Part shown: piece after piece, positions 12,251-24,901 of the stretch
Layout of the letters: each line of letters begins with the position of its first letter
Position numbering within the stretch: position 1 is the stretch's first letter
DNA from: Calliopum simillimum
Lineage: Eukaryota; Arthropoda; Insecta; Diptera; Lauxaniidae
DNA length: 64,000 nt
Direction of reading: 5' to 3'
Assembly: GCA_951812925.1 (NCBI GenBank)
Contig: OX638370.1
Span: forward strand, 24,295,964 to 24,359,963
Program-made: the position numbers and the translations under genes
The notes under the pieces: model-generated
Databases searched by the model: none
The model's input: only the letters and a program-made list of their open reading frames with translations
Told to the model about the DNA's origin: nothing

Positions 12251-13378
12251 CACGTGTTGTTTTGGTTTTATTCCTGAAGAGAGAATATAGAATTTGATGT
12301 TATGCCAGTGATGTTATTTGTGATGCCAACTTTGAGCTTTTTACACCAATTTTGGCCTACATCATCTTATTTCGCATATTGTATCATCATTTATTCCTCA
12401 TGATTCTAGTAGACACTATTTCACCACATGATTAACTCACATCATTATTATAACTATTTGGTTTATGCAGTTGCTACGCTTAACAGCACAGGGTGTATTG
12501 AAATTTATTTTGCTGTAATTCCAGATGTTTTTATTTTATTTATACCCATAGCAAAAGCTGTCTCTCAAAAACATATTTTTTAAATTTTCACTTTCACTCT
12601 CCTAAACCTCACCATTACCAGCATATGTTGCATGATTACCTTTATGAACTGAAAAACTTTTTTTCTTCTTAATTCTGTCCTTAATAATCTGCACATTTTT
12701 TGGTTGTATTTGACCATCTAATGACCACAGCGTTAACGGCATAATTAATTACTAATTATGCGCTAGTTGCAGGTGATTAGCATCTCCACACACACACACA
12801 CACGTACACAATATTTGAATACACAAACACATTTACAGCAGCTGTAGTCGGACCTCAGATCTACTCACGCGCTAATAATAAAGTTGTCCATTGGCCGCAA
12901 GCTTACGAGTTGTGGTTAAGAAGATTTTGCCCCATTACATTGAAGTTAATTGAATTAAGTTGACTGATGGCTTACATTTGACATATGTTTGAGTGTTAGG
13001 AATTTCTGAAAATTTAAAATATTGGTGCTATAAAAGGAGCTATGCTCTTTGGCTCTATTTCTTTTATATACGAATGATAGGAATTTTTCATTTGCAAGAC
13101 AAATGTAATGTCATAATGTGAATTGACTGCCATTTCATAAGAATAAAGATGGTTGTGCTATGGTATCATAAAAAGTTTACCGAAAGATGTGAAATGAAGG
13201 TCATAAGATGAAAAGATAATATTGGTCAAATGATCACCTCCTAAATTTAAGCATTTTGTGCTCGTTTTGTAGTATTTTGGCTTGTTGTCCACTTATTCCC
13301 TTTCTGTTCGCAGGATAAATGTCAAAGACATTTGATATCATGTGCAAAAATCCAGGTTGATTTACATTATAAAATTAC
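12251..13378. other. no gene seen; CA microsatellite
   Basis: Non-coding. A short (CA)n tract lies at about 12785-12805. The last bases lead into the large ATAGAAT array. Confidence 0.5.
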
Positions 13379-14847
13379 TTATAGAATATAGAATATAGAA
13401 TATGGAATATAGAATATAGAATATAGAATATAGAATATAGAATATAGAATATAGAATATAGAATATAGAATATAGAATATAGAATATAGAATATAGAATA
13501 TAGAATATAGAATATAGAATATAGAATATAGAATATAGAATATAGAATATGGAATATAGAATATAGAATATAGAATATAGAATATAGAATATAGAATATA
13601 GAATATAGAATATAGAATATAGAATATAGAATATAGAATATAGAATATAGAATATAGAATAAAGAATATAGAATATAGAATATAGAATATAGAATATAGA
13701 ATATAGAATATAGAATATAGAATAAAGAATATAGAATATAGAATATAGAATATAGAATATAGAATATAGAATATAGAATATAGAATATAGAATATAGAAT
13801 ATAGAACATAGAATATAGAATATAGAATATAGAATATAGAACATAGAACATAGAATATAGAATATAGAATATAGAATATAGAATATAGAATATAGAATAT
13901 AGAATATAGAATGTAGAATATAGAACATAGAATATAGAATATAGAATATAGAATAAAGAATATAGAATACAGAATATAGAACATAGAACATAGAATATAG
14001 AATATAGAATATAGAATATAGAATATAGAATATAGATTAAAGAATAAAGAATATAGAACACAGAACATAGAACATAGAATATAGAATATAGAACATAGAA
14101 CATAGAATTTATAATATAGAATATAGAACATAGAATATAGAATATAGAATATAGAATATAGAATATAGAATATAGAATATAGAATATAGAATATAGAATA
14201 TAGAATATAGAATATAGAATATAGAATATAGAATATAGAATATAGAATATAGAATATAGAATATAGAATACCGAATATAGAATATATAATATAGAATATA
14301 GAATATAGAATATAGAATATAGAATATAGAATATAGAATATAGAATATAGAGTATAGAATATAGAATATAGAATAAAGAATATAGAATTTAGAATATAGA
14401 ATATATAATATAGAATATAGAATACAGAATATAGAATATGGAATATAGAATATGGAATATAGAATATAGAATATAGAATATAGAATATAGAATATAGAAT
14501 ATAGAATATAGAATATAGAATATAGAAAATAGAATATAGAATATGGTATATAGAATATAGAATATAGAACAGAGAACATAGAATATAGGATATAGAATAT
14601 AGAACATAGAACATAGAACATAGAACATAGAATATAGAATATAGAATATAGAATATAGAATATAGAATATAGAATATAGAATATAGAATATAGAATATAG
14701 AATATAGAATATAGAATATAGAATATAGAATATAGAATATAGAATATAGAATATAGAATATAGAATATAGAATATAGAATATAGAATATAGAATAAAGAA
14801 TATAGAATATAGAATATAGAATATAGAATATAGAATATAGAATATTG
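13379..14847 (+). repeat. 7-bp satellite-like array (ATAGAAT)n, about 1.47 kb
   Basis: Roughly 209 head-to-tail copies of ATAGAAT. Most are identical. Variants such as GAACATA, GAATAAA and GAATACC are clustered, especially at 13800-14110 and 14530-14635. The unit length is not a multiple of three and contains no stop when read on the minus strand, so all three minus frames stay open and yield a 7-residue YSIFYIL repeat up to 411 residues long. These frames are a by-product of the repeat, not genes. Confidence 0.97.
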
Positions 14848-16138
14848 AAGGTCAGGAAAAGGTTTTGCTTAGTTGGTTTTTTCAAATATTCCATTTAGTT
14901 CTTAACGATTCGTTATATTTTTGGATTTTTGAGGATTTTAATTTCTTTCCATATTTTTACGATTTTGTTTTGAAAGCCAACCAGAAATTCCAATCCATAT
15001 ACAAGAGATTTTTTCAGAAAATATTGTCTAAAAATCCGCCACATCAAACATTAAAGTTTACGAATACTTTATTTATTTTTGTAATATTTTGCAATAAAAA
15101 CAAAATCACACTTAATCCTTGAACTTTTAAGTGTTTTCAACCTTTAACTTTTTTTAAAGCCATCAACATTTTATCGCTAAAATCTATAATGAAATTTATA
15201 TGCCACTTTGCTGAACTTATTGTCATTGGAAGAAGAAGAAAAAACCAAAGTTGCTAATGCAATCGAAACCATTACCAGCCAACTCAAAAATTTCCACATC
15301 CAAAGCCAAAATATTGCCAAACAATAAATTGAGGCGTCAAAACTTTTTAATTTGCCGAATCGTTTTATTTACGCTGATTTTCCTGTACAGCAACAAATCA
15401 GTGATAATTTTCAACATAACACTACATCACCAGCCCCATCCGCAGCCCCATCCGCAGCCCCCATTCACGTGCCCATCTTTGCCTGCTTAATTTTTGACAA
15501 TTTTTCCGAAGCGAACACAGGCGGCTGAGGCAAAGAAAGTAGCCAACACATTAAATGTTGGCCAACAGCCGTAGGCAAAACAAGCAACAACGGTACAACA
15601 ATAACTTGAGCTGCAAAAAAAAAACCAAAAACTTTTAGCCCGAAAATGTCAACACAAAGCGGGCCAATGAAGAGTCATACGATGTCCAATAAAACGAAAC
15701 AAATCCACTTAACTGTGGCACCCCAAACTCTGTGCGGCGTTGATTTCAACAGTGCGCCAAGTTAAGAATAAAAATGGGATATGAAAACAGGAAAAAATCC
15801 GGCCAACAGCAACTTAAATTCGAAACTCATAAATTGGCTAATCCACTTAACTGTTAACGGGTTTTCAGCGCAGCGCACAACACTTGCACATTTACTTCGA
15901 ACTCACGTTCTCTTTTTCTTCAACTTTTTTGCCCCTTTCTCTGGAAATTGCTACTGTTTTGACTGTAAGCGGAAAAACTTTGACTGCATTTGGGCACAAA
16001 TGACAGTAACAATGAGATTCAAGAAATGGGGTTGCATTATGGTTGTGTGTAAGTAAGTTTTTGTTTTCTTAAATTAAGCGAAAAAGAAATCAACAAAAAT
16101 TTTCAAAAAAAGTATAAGAAAACGTAGGACATAAATAT
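14848..16138. other. no gene seen; short 12-bp repeat
   Basis: Non-coding, AT-rich. A three-copy repeat of CCGCAGCCCCAT lies at about 15425-15463. No coding feature. Confidence 0.45.
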
Positions 16139-17047
16139 AGGGTGTATTGCATAAGGTTACGAACCTTCTGGGAGGTGATAGAAGAGACCTATACTAACAA
16201 AAATTTGCACTATGAGGGGGGGCTAAAATGTACCAATGGGGAGTTATAGGGTTAAAACTGATTTTCTGGCTCTTTTCAGAAAAAAAAAATTTCTTAAATC
16301 ATCCTAACGATTTAGAGAAACCATTTCTATGGTAAAGATTTATCTAATTGTAAGAGCTTTTAGATAATGTATATGGTTTATATGGTTTAAAAGAATTTTA
16401 CAAAGTTCTGGACCTTTAAATTTGATATTTTAATTTTTTCCCCATTTTTTGAATTTGGCAGCCATTTTAGTATCAAAAAGTTCCTATTGACATACCTTTC
16501 TATAATTTTTTTTGAAAACTTCATGAAATTTTCTTTAATCCGGTTTTGCATATGTCATACCAATTTTTTTGATTGAGGTCAAAAAAAAAATACTTTTCCA
16601 TTCGAAGGCTCCAGTAGATAAAGAGCAGCACGATTAGCACGCACATCATATAAAACTGTCATAGAAAAGTATTTTTTTCCGACCTCAAATTAAAAAATTG
16701 GTTTGACAAATGCACCATCATATTGAAGGAAATTTAAAGAGAATTTAAAAAAAAAATATAAAAGAGTATGTTAATAGGACCTTTTTCATACTAAAATGGC
16801 CGCCAAAGTCAAAAAAATTAAAATATCAACTTTAAAGGTCCAGAACTTTGTAAAATCCTTTTAAACCCTATAAACCATATACACTATCTGAAAGCTCTTA
16901 CAATTAACTAAAACTTCGCTATAAAAATATTTTCTCTAAAACGTTAGGGTGATCCAAGATTTCTGAAACAAGTCAGTGCAATTTTTTGTTAGTCTAGGCC
17001 TCTTCTATCACCTCCCAAAAGCTTCTTAAACTTATGCAATACATCCT
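16139..17047. mobile_element. foldback element (long inverted repeat), 909 bp
   Basis: The two halves are inverted copies. The left arm starts AGGGTGTATTGCATAAGG at 16139 and the right arm ends CTTATGCAATACATCCT at 17047. Matching blocks run inward from both ends: GGGAGGTGATAGAAGAG, TAATTGTAAGAGCTTT, ACAAAGTTCTGGACCTTTAA, GCCATTTTAGTAT. They run to a spacer of about 70 bp centred near 16620. Arms are about 420 bp. No transposase frame is present, so it is a non-autonomous foldback or MITE-like element. I cannot see a clear target duplication. Confidence 0.85.
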
Positions 17048-17159
17048 GTAGGTATAGTTAAAATTAGAAACTCCAAAAAAAAATCGATAAACATCGAATG
17101 GTATCGAAAAATATCCAATAACAACGAAGAGCTTTTTATATTTCACAAAGTAAAAAAGT

Positions 17160-17505
17160 ATTGGTTCTGTCAAAGTATAAATTCGGCCTTTCCAATGGAT
17201 TGGTGCAATAAATTTTTACAAAAAAAAATTGGCCTAAAATGGTCACTAAAAGGGTCCATAGAAACCTCTGGTTATGTCCAACATTTGTTTTCGACCTTTC
17301 CAAATCGATTGGTACAATACATCTTTTTTCGAAAATGTGCCCAAAACGGTCAGTTAGAGGAATCGGAGACACCTCTTGTCATGTCGAAAATACATTTTTG
17401 GCCTTTCCTCATCGATTGGTGCAACATTATTTTTTTTTAAATGGGCCGAAAATAGTTCCCTGGAGGGGTCGGAGATTCGTCTGGTAATTAGTTTAGTTTT
17501 TGATA
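17160..17505 (+). repeat. diverged 107-108-bp tandem repeat, three copies
   Basis: The block CGRCCTTTCC...ATYGATTGGTRCAA recurs at 17184, 17292 and 17399, spaced 108 and 107 bp. Each copy continues through a T/A-rich stretch, a block like GGCCTAAAATGG and a block like AGGGGTCGGAGA. Copies differ at many sites, so the duplication is old. Short ORFs run across it but carry no recognisable domain. Confidence 0.75.
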
Positions 17506-17600
17506 AAAAGTATATTTTTAGAGTAATTGGCACACCCTGAATCCAAATCCGTCATTAAATTTTTGCCCCCACTCGTTTTACCATTATGTCTAAAAATTAA

Positions 17601-18184
17601 GTGTTCGATTGATAGTTGGCTTTTAGCCCACACCACAAAATCCCATACAAATACGACCAATCGTTGTTGGTGAACTCTTTATAATCTGCCAGCCGGAAGT
17701 TATGTAAATATCGTCGTTTCCAGTTGAAAAGGGGCTGCCCATAAGCTTCATGACGCAGAAACTCAATTCAATTTACCAATTTACCCACTTCTTCTCCCCT
17801 ATGTGAAGGTATTTTTAAGAGGGGGAAGAGGGTATATTTTCGCGAGTTTTAGCATTACGATGCTTATGGGCAGCCCGCTTTCAACTTCCGGCTGGAAGAT
17901 CATAAGGAGTTCACCAACCACGTTAGGTCGTATTTGTATGGGATCTTGCGGTATAGGCTAACGGCCAATGTTCGATTCAAAATTTACCCAATTCCCCTCC
18001 CCTATGTGAAGATATTTTTAAGAGGTGGAAGAGAGTAAATTTTCGCGAGTTTTAGCATTACGAGGCTTATGGGCAGCCCCCTTTCAACTTCCGGCTGGCT
18101 GATTATAAGGAGGTCACCAACCACGTTAAGTCGTGTTTGTATGGGTTCTTGTGATATGGGCTAAAGGCCCGATTAATCGAACAC
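17601..18184. mobile_element. three-armed foldback element
   Basis: Ends are inverted: GTGTTCGATTGATAG at 17601 and CGATTAATCGAACAC ending at 18184. Inside, a left arm (17601-17800) has GCCAGCCGGAAGTTAT and GGGGCTGCCCATAAGC. Its inverse appears twice in succession, at about 17860-17965 and 18060-18165 (GCTTATGGGCAGCCC, CAACTTCCGGCTGG, AGTTCACCAACCACG). The central TATGTGAAGRTATTTTTAAG segment is also duplicated. So one left arm faces two tandem right arms. No coding capacity. Confidence 0.8.
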
Positions 18185-20744
18185 CAATTTTGACTCATAC
18201 TTGGACCAATAAGGTATAGACCGGTGTTGATTTTTGAATTGCAAATATAAAATCTCATCATTAATCTTGATTATTAATTAATTAATTCATTAATTAATTA
18301 ATTCATTAATTTTTTAAAAAAAGGTCTATCGACAAGGTTTTTTCCAACCATCCACCCCAAACTAATGGAGGGGTTGGGGAAGCGGTTGGTAATATTTGCA
18401 AAGAGCCAAAAAATTAAAGTAATATTAGGCACTTACTGTTTTTCTGATATCATTTATTTTCATTGTTCGAAAAATTATTGAAAATTTTTCTGTTCGATTA
18501 ATCGAACTGCGGCTGAAAATGGGTTAACGATATAGAACTATTGAAACCACATTAGTCAAAATCGACTTGGTATCTTTAGCGCTATGCCTCAACTAAAATA
18601 TGATCTAAAAATTTTACAACAGTAAGGGCGATGTCACTACCTTTAATTCAATTTACGATTAATCGAAAGGGTTTAGTGACAGACATTGCCAAATCAAATC
18701 TCCGAAAAATCGCTCATAGTACACAGATTTCACTAAAAATATCAATTATCTTGTTTAACTTGAATGGGAGGCACCACGCCCACTGAATATATTTCGACAA
18801 CTTTTAGCTCCGGAGTGCCTTATAGTATTTCGACTCCCTATAGTTAATTACAGAAAAATTGCTGCACTTGCTTTTTGTAGCGTAGTACAAATTTTGTGGA
18901 CGGTGCCACGCCTTTCACGAAGCTTATTGTAAACTACGCTTTGATACCTATCTATAGCAAAATCAATTGAACCATTTAGGAGAAATATTGAATAAAGTTT
19001 TTTAGGAGTGTCACTTTTTCAATGCAGCCCACTTTTTGAAATTTCATGAAACTGGCTATAAATGCACGCCTTTGCAAAATTTTGAAAAATTTCTGAGCTC
19101 ACCGGGCTGTCCAAAATATCCGCAGATTTGTTTTAAAAATTTACCGCTATTTGACTATCAATATGATAAGAATTACAATATCGTACAAAGTGTCATAGTG
19201 GCTTCAGCATATGTTTTCTATTCTTCCTCCACGTTTGTTCGTTTCATTCTGCCGCACTCAGCGCTGTCATCCGGCGGAAATGCACTCGAAGGATTGATCA
19301 CCTAAAAAAGTAGCTTTATTTGCCAAGTAGTTTTTTGCTTTATTTGCTAAAAAGAAAACTTTTTTTTATGCGCTTCACTTTGTTTAAACTTTTTCACTGA
19401 TGAGCCATGAGCCGCAATCACCATTTTGTATTCGTGTTGCGTTGTGCTGCTGCTACCACCATTGCTACCACAGAAACGTCACCTCCGCCGACGTTTAGTT
19501 TGGAAACCTTTGAATTTTTGTCGCGTACCAACAAACTTTGGGGTTGTCCAAGTTACTCTGTTGATGCGCGCAGATTGGCAAAAGTTTTGCACAACACACA
19601 ACTGGCTGTGCTGGAACTTTGCTCGTAAGTAGTTGATGACATTCTTACGCTTGGCTGCCACTTCAGGAATGGGTGTCTTGATGGACATGTCATTGGACGA
19701 CACGATGTCAGTCAGTCAGAGCGTATAGTCGCCGCAGCCATTACACCGCTAGACAGTCACTAGTCGGCTGTTTACCAAGTTTTCACCATGGTGCTTGGCG
19801 CTTGGAATGTTTGGCTAACGTAAGAAAGTCATAGGCTAAGTTTTGACACTTGACCGTTCAAGTTGTCTGCGTAGTCAGGTGAAAATATTTTTCCTTGCTG
19901 ATTTATTGATTTTTCGGCATACTTAAGTTATTCATATAAAAAAGTTTTGCAACATAAAAGAAAATAATTAATAACTTAGGATCGTATAAGAGCGGGATGT
20001 TTCTCATTGAACTGATTGCAAAAATGTATGGGTTAAGGTCATCAAACTTAAGCTGAAGAATAAATTCGCTGAGAAATTCCAAAAAAATGCTTGCATACTA
20101 GGAAAACAGGCGTTAGACAAGGGAACAAAAATTGATAGACCAATTTCGAATTTTGGCACACGATATTCAGATGTTTCACCGCTTCTGTGTTCTTAAGGAG
20201 TTGTGCAAAAACACTTCTCGATACTTTTGAAGAACAATAACCAAATCTTAGCTCTGGGAATGGTAAAATTGCAGTACAAAATTCTGAAAATCACTAAGTT
20301 TTCTCTCAGAAACTAGAACATTAGACTGGGTTGGTTTCATACAAAAAAAAAAAAAAAGACAAATAGGAAAAATCGTTGACTTATTTTGAGAGGTTCTAGG
20401 AAACAAAAAAAAAAAAATGTCGAAATGATATTATTTCTATAGCTTCGGAATGGGATTACAACTTTAAAAAGAAAAGTCACATTAAGGGCGATATGAACTT
20501 GAGAAATTGGGTCTAACTAATCGAGCTCGGACGTCCAACGATATGAAAAAATGTGGAGCTAATCAAGTTCTTTACGATGATATACAATTTATAATTATCA
20601 GACATTTCAAATGCTCAAATATTATTGAGCATAAAAAGCTTTCATGCAAAATATTTAGATTTTTTTAAATATCAATAATATTTTTCGATTGACATACTTC
20701 CATATCGCTCTTATTTATAAAATAATAGGCAAGATAAAATATTG
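18185..20744. other. no established gene
   Basis: Non-coding apart from a weak exon candidate at 19479-19703 (minus), described in the findings. An ATTAATTAATTC repeat lies at 18268-18310. The motif TTCGATTAATCGAA, which ends the foldback element at 18184, recurs near 18494. Two CACGCC-containing stretches near 18770 and 18905 recall insect dispersed repeats, but I could not match them to the DINE-1-like copies. Confidence 0.4.
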
Positions 20745-21130
20745 TCCTACCTTTTTTACTATGTTAGAAATGGAGCATGACTTTGAATTATACATCGTTA
20801 GAAAGGTATTTGTGTGTAAATGTGCATAAAATTAAAATTATTTTAATATTTTGCCATTCAGACAGGTAAATGAACATTTTTCAATATTAACAACGACAAA
20901 ATACGCGGTCATACAGAGCTGAACAAAGAATACAGCACAAAGAGAAAGACAAAAAGCTGACTGACACTGACTTCGTGTTTTTTGTTTTCTTTTCGTTTCA
21001 CATTTGCCATTGTACCAGGTTTCATAAATGAATTTTTAAATTCTGTACCAAATAGCAAAAATAATACGAAAACTGTCCAAAAAGTACCAACATTTTTTAA
21101 TACATTTCTGGTCAAATTTTGAACAATGGG
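20745..21130. repeat. dispersed repeat family R, copy 1
   Basis: This block begins CCTACCTTTTTTACTATGTT and runs to about CAAATTTTGAACAATGGG. It is repeated in diverged form at 57285-57650 and 63478-63935. Shared landmarks are ATACATCGTTAGAAAGGTAT, GCACAAAGAGAAA, CTGACTGA, TTTTGTTTTCTTTTCG and CATTGTACCA. No family name is recognised. A minus-strand frame (about 68 aa) partly persists in copy 3, but I doubt it is coding. Confidence 0.75.
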
Positions 21131-23179
21131 TGTTTGTAGTAAATATAATATCGGATATTGAGATCTTTTCTTAAACTAATTTTCAACAATTTGAGATATT
21201 CTTAAAATTTTTAATTTTGACCACAATTCGTGATCTTCTTACTACTTTTTTTTTTAGATCTTTTTAAAAATTCTTATAAGGACTAAACAGTGTACGGAAA
21301 ACATTCAGTTGCCTGTGTTAAAAGTGGGCATGTTCACACCTGGAATTTATTTAAAACAGATGTTGTACGATTACAGAATGTGTATGTGAATAAAGTCACC
21401 CTGGACAATTTGAAGGCAACAACACTTTTTAAATCCTAAGAAAATATAAAAAAATATTCTTGAAATAAAAAACATACATATTCCTCTTATGGTAAACATT
21501 TATGTATGTATGTATGCAAAAAAGTTTTTAATAAAAAGCATCCTTTTATTTTCTTGCCACACATAACGAGCTGCAGTTAAATGCAAATGTTGCATTTGTG
21601 GTGGTGTTGTATGCTTTTTTGTTGTTTTATTTTTCTATTCTATGATGTAAGCAACATTAAGTAAAACAATAAGCTGCAGCATGCAACAAGGACCTTATTC
21701 GTTACAACAGCAACAACAACAACAAAAAGAACAACTGATATGGAAGCAAAAGTAAATGTTATGATGTGCTTTTTTACTTAAAACACACACAAACATATAA
21801 CGATACTATACGATTATGTTATATACACAAGTATGTGTATTGCTAAGATTTTCTTAAATGAAAAGCGCAATTTTCGCATTTCTTCAGAACTCAAAGATTG
21901 GGGGAGTAATTTCAGGTATTATAATTTTTATTTTTGCATTTTTTTGTTAAAAATGTTTGCATTTTATGTTGAATTCTGTGTGTTTTTTCCTTATAGAAAT
22001 TTTGTTGATTAAAATGCAACAAGCAAATTGCAGTAAATTGTCTGTTATGTTAACCAGATGAAAAGTTTCTTAATGTTTTTTTTTTTTTTTGTAGAAAAAG
22101 GAATATGAAATCACAAATGTATATGAATAATTACAATTAAAGCTTAATAGAAAATTATAGCATTTACTTTGGGAAGACATTTGTCTTCAGAATATCCATA
22201 CTAAAAGGATGCATCACACTAAACTTCCAATCATCTTCTGATCATGAGCTTCTGGAAAATTATGTCTTTTAATTAAGTAACTAAATTTTAGGATTTTAAA
22301 GGATAAGCTCAAAGCTTTTCGATAATCGTTTATGTTAAAGCCTCCATGCAAATTAACACTTAATCTCATGAGCAATATCCTACTGTAAGAACTAAAACGA
22401 ATTTTCACAGCAACTGCTTCACATACTCATCAGCCAGGTACCTATTATTGGAATCTTCTGGTTGGTTTTAGCAATACCTTCTCATGAAAAGAACCCTTCT
22501 TAACTTTGCAACTGAATTTGTCTCTTGCTAAGTATAAAGAAAGCTTTATCTTTATACTGTACAAACCATCTCATCGTATCTGATAGTTGCTTTTGCTTAC
22601 TTTTGTACTCATCTAACAAATAGCGTACGACACAAACCTTCTAGTTGTTCCTGATAGTTACCATTGTTCATTTCATTGCCTGTTTATAGCTCTTTGCTTC
22701 TTTCTCTGAAAGCACTCGCCAAATTTGAGCTTCATTTTCAAATAGATTGGCGCTGTTCGACTTTTATCACCGAAATAAAATGGTTCTACCACTTAATGGT
22801 GCATTTTTTGTTTTTGTCGTTCGTTTATTCATAATTTACGTCACAACTTTTTCTCAAAACATGCTCATACCATTTTGTCTAACCTCATCAACTTATCTTG
22901 TTCCTGCAGCAGCCATTTCAATTTCATTTCATTTCTTTGCAAGTCATTTGCCACCAAATAATGTCGCATCGCTGTCGCTTTCAACAAATTAATACATCAT
23001 AAAACAGCAGCTCAACCAACATGGTAAAATAGTGATAAAAAAACAACGACAGCACCAATACCAAGCAGAAACATCAACCAAACTATAGTCAAGATTATGA
23101 TGAATGTAAATTTTTGTAACAATGTAATGACCTGTTAGAGATAAAGTCATAAGTGACAAAGATACATGAAGAAGAATCA
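21131..23179. other. no gene seen
   Basis: Non-coding with (CAA)n at about 21703-21730, ATGTATGTATG near 21500 and several T-tracts. No transposon or gene is recognised. Confidence 0.45.
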
Positions 23180-24235
23180 GTGCTCAATGTTCAATGTTGA
23201 ATGTTGAATGTTTAATGTTCAGTTTTCAATGTTCAATGTTCAATGTTCAATATTCATTGTTCAATGTTCAATGTTCAATGTTTAATGTTTAATGTTTAAT
23301 GTTTAATGTTTAATGTTTAATGTTTAATGTTTAATGTTTAATGTTTAATGTTTAATGTTTAATGTTTAATGTTTAATGTTTAATGTTTAATGTTTAATGT
23401 TTAATGTTTAATGTTTAATGTTTAATGTTTAATGTTTAATGTTTAATGTTTAATGTTTAATGTTCAATGTTCTATGTTGAATGTTGAGTGTTTAATGTTC
23501 AGTTTTCAATGTTCAATGTTCAATATTCATTGTTCAATGTTCAATGTTCAATGTTCAATGTTTAATATTCAATGCTCAATGTTCCATGTTCAATGTTCAA
23601 TGCCTAATGTTCAATGTCCAATGTTGACTCTCCTACATTCAAAGACCAATTCCAATATCCAATGTTCAACATCCAATATTCAATATCCAGTGTTCAATGT
23701 CCAATACTCGATGTTCAATGTTCAATGTTCAATGTTCAATGTTCAATGTTCAATGTTTAATGTTCAATGTTCGATGTTCAATGTCCAATGCGAAAAAAAG
23801 CCCAGAGTTCAAAGTCTAATCTTCAATGTCTAATGTTCACTCTCCAACATCCAATGTCCAAAGTCCAATATCAATCATCGAATATTCAATGTCCAATGTA
23901 AACAATGTTCAATAAATATCCAATATCCAATGTTCGTTCTTCAGTATTCAATGTTCAGTTTTCAATAGTCAGTGTTCATTGTTCAGTGTTCAATGTTTAA
24001 TTGACAATGTCCAATTTTCAATATCCAATGTTCAAAGTCCAATGTTCAATGTTCAATGTTCAATGTTCAATATTCAATGTTCAATGTTTAATGTTTAATG
24101 TTCAATGCTCAATGTTCAATGTTTAATGTTCAATGTTTTATATTCAATGTCGAATATCCAATGTCCAATGTTCAACGTTCAATATCCAATGTTCAATGTC
24201 CATTGTCCAATATCAATGTCAGCATGAATTCCAAT
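23180..24235 (+). repeat. 7-bp array (AATGTTC/AATGTTT)n
   Basis: A 7-bp array of about 1.05 kb. A homogeneous block of about 26 AATGTTT units lies at 23279-23460. It is flanked by matching heterogeneous blocks at 23187-23278 and 23461-23560, both with TGAATGTT, then GTTCAGTTTTCAATG and ATATTCATTGTTCAATG. The right part (23600-24235) degenerates into AATGTCC and AATATCC units. The 126-residue frame at 23453-23833 is repeat-derived. Confidence 0.95.
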
Positions 24236-24900
24236 GTCCATATCTAAGCATGTCTGATTATCTCACCAACACGCCATTTCCAATAGGGTCTATCGTATGC
24301 ATTTTTGTCTCAGTGTGAGTGTGTATGCAAGTGTCTAGCTGCGTGGTTTTAACAAATTTCATTAACACTTCACTTGTCTGCGGAGTCGCATTTGGAACGC
24401 ATTCCACAATTGTTACGATGCTGACGATGATCAGAGCTGATTGTGCGCTGCATTACGTTGTTGCCATTTGAATATCGTCGTGTAATGTTTTCGTGTACTT
24501 GTGTGTGAGTGTGTGTGTATGTGTGTGCATGCGATTATGTTTGTTTGTTTTTATGTGTGTATTCTCAACACTTCCGAGTCACGCGCTGTGAAAATTGCCC
24601 ACAAATCTAACCAGAGCATCGCCGGAACTAACAAAACTCACGCAAGGTTTGAGTATCCGGTTATACATTTTTTTTCTCTGGTCTATTTCTTCTGGTTTTT
24701 GTTGTTGCAATCGCTTTTGCTGCTTTTTTGGCCAGCTGGTTGTTTGGTACATCGACGTGCAGATGCTTAGCCAAAACAGATATCCAAATGTTACAATGGA
24801 TGTTGGGCAAAAATTACGACTTATGGTATTGTTTACTGGCTTTGTGTAGTAAGGGTTAAAGAGAAACATGTTAATAATATGGGCAAATGAAATTGGAATA
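24236..24900. other. no gene seen; TG-rich stretch
   Basis: Unique-looking non-coding DNA between two arrays, with a (GT)n-like tract at 24498-24530. Overlapping short ORFs on both strands show no domain. Confidence 0.45.
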
Positions 24901-24901
24901 A

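Noticed and set aside
13362..14894. Minus-strand ORFs up to 411 aa in all three frames
   Set aside because: They are a mechanical result of a stop-free 7-bp repeat; every frame gives the same YSIFYIL heptapeptide cycle.
18550..19020. A fourth DINE-1-like copy
   Set aside because: It has CCACGCCC-type motifs, but I found neither the TATACCC head, the TTGATCAG block nor the hairpin and CTAGT tail.
23453..23833. 126-aa plus-strand ORF rich in FNVQCSM
   Set aside because: Generated by the AATGTTC array.
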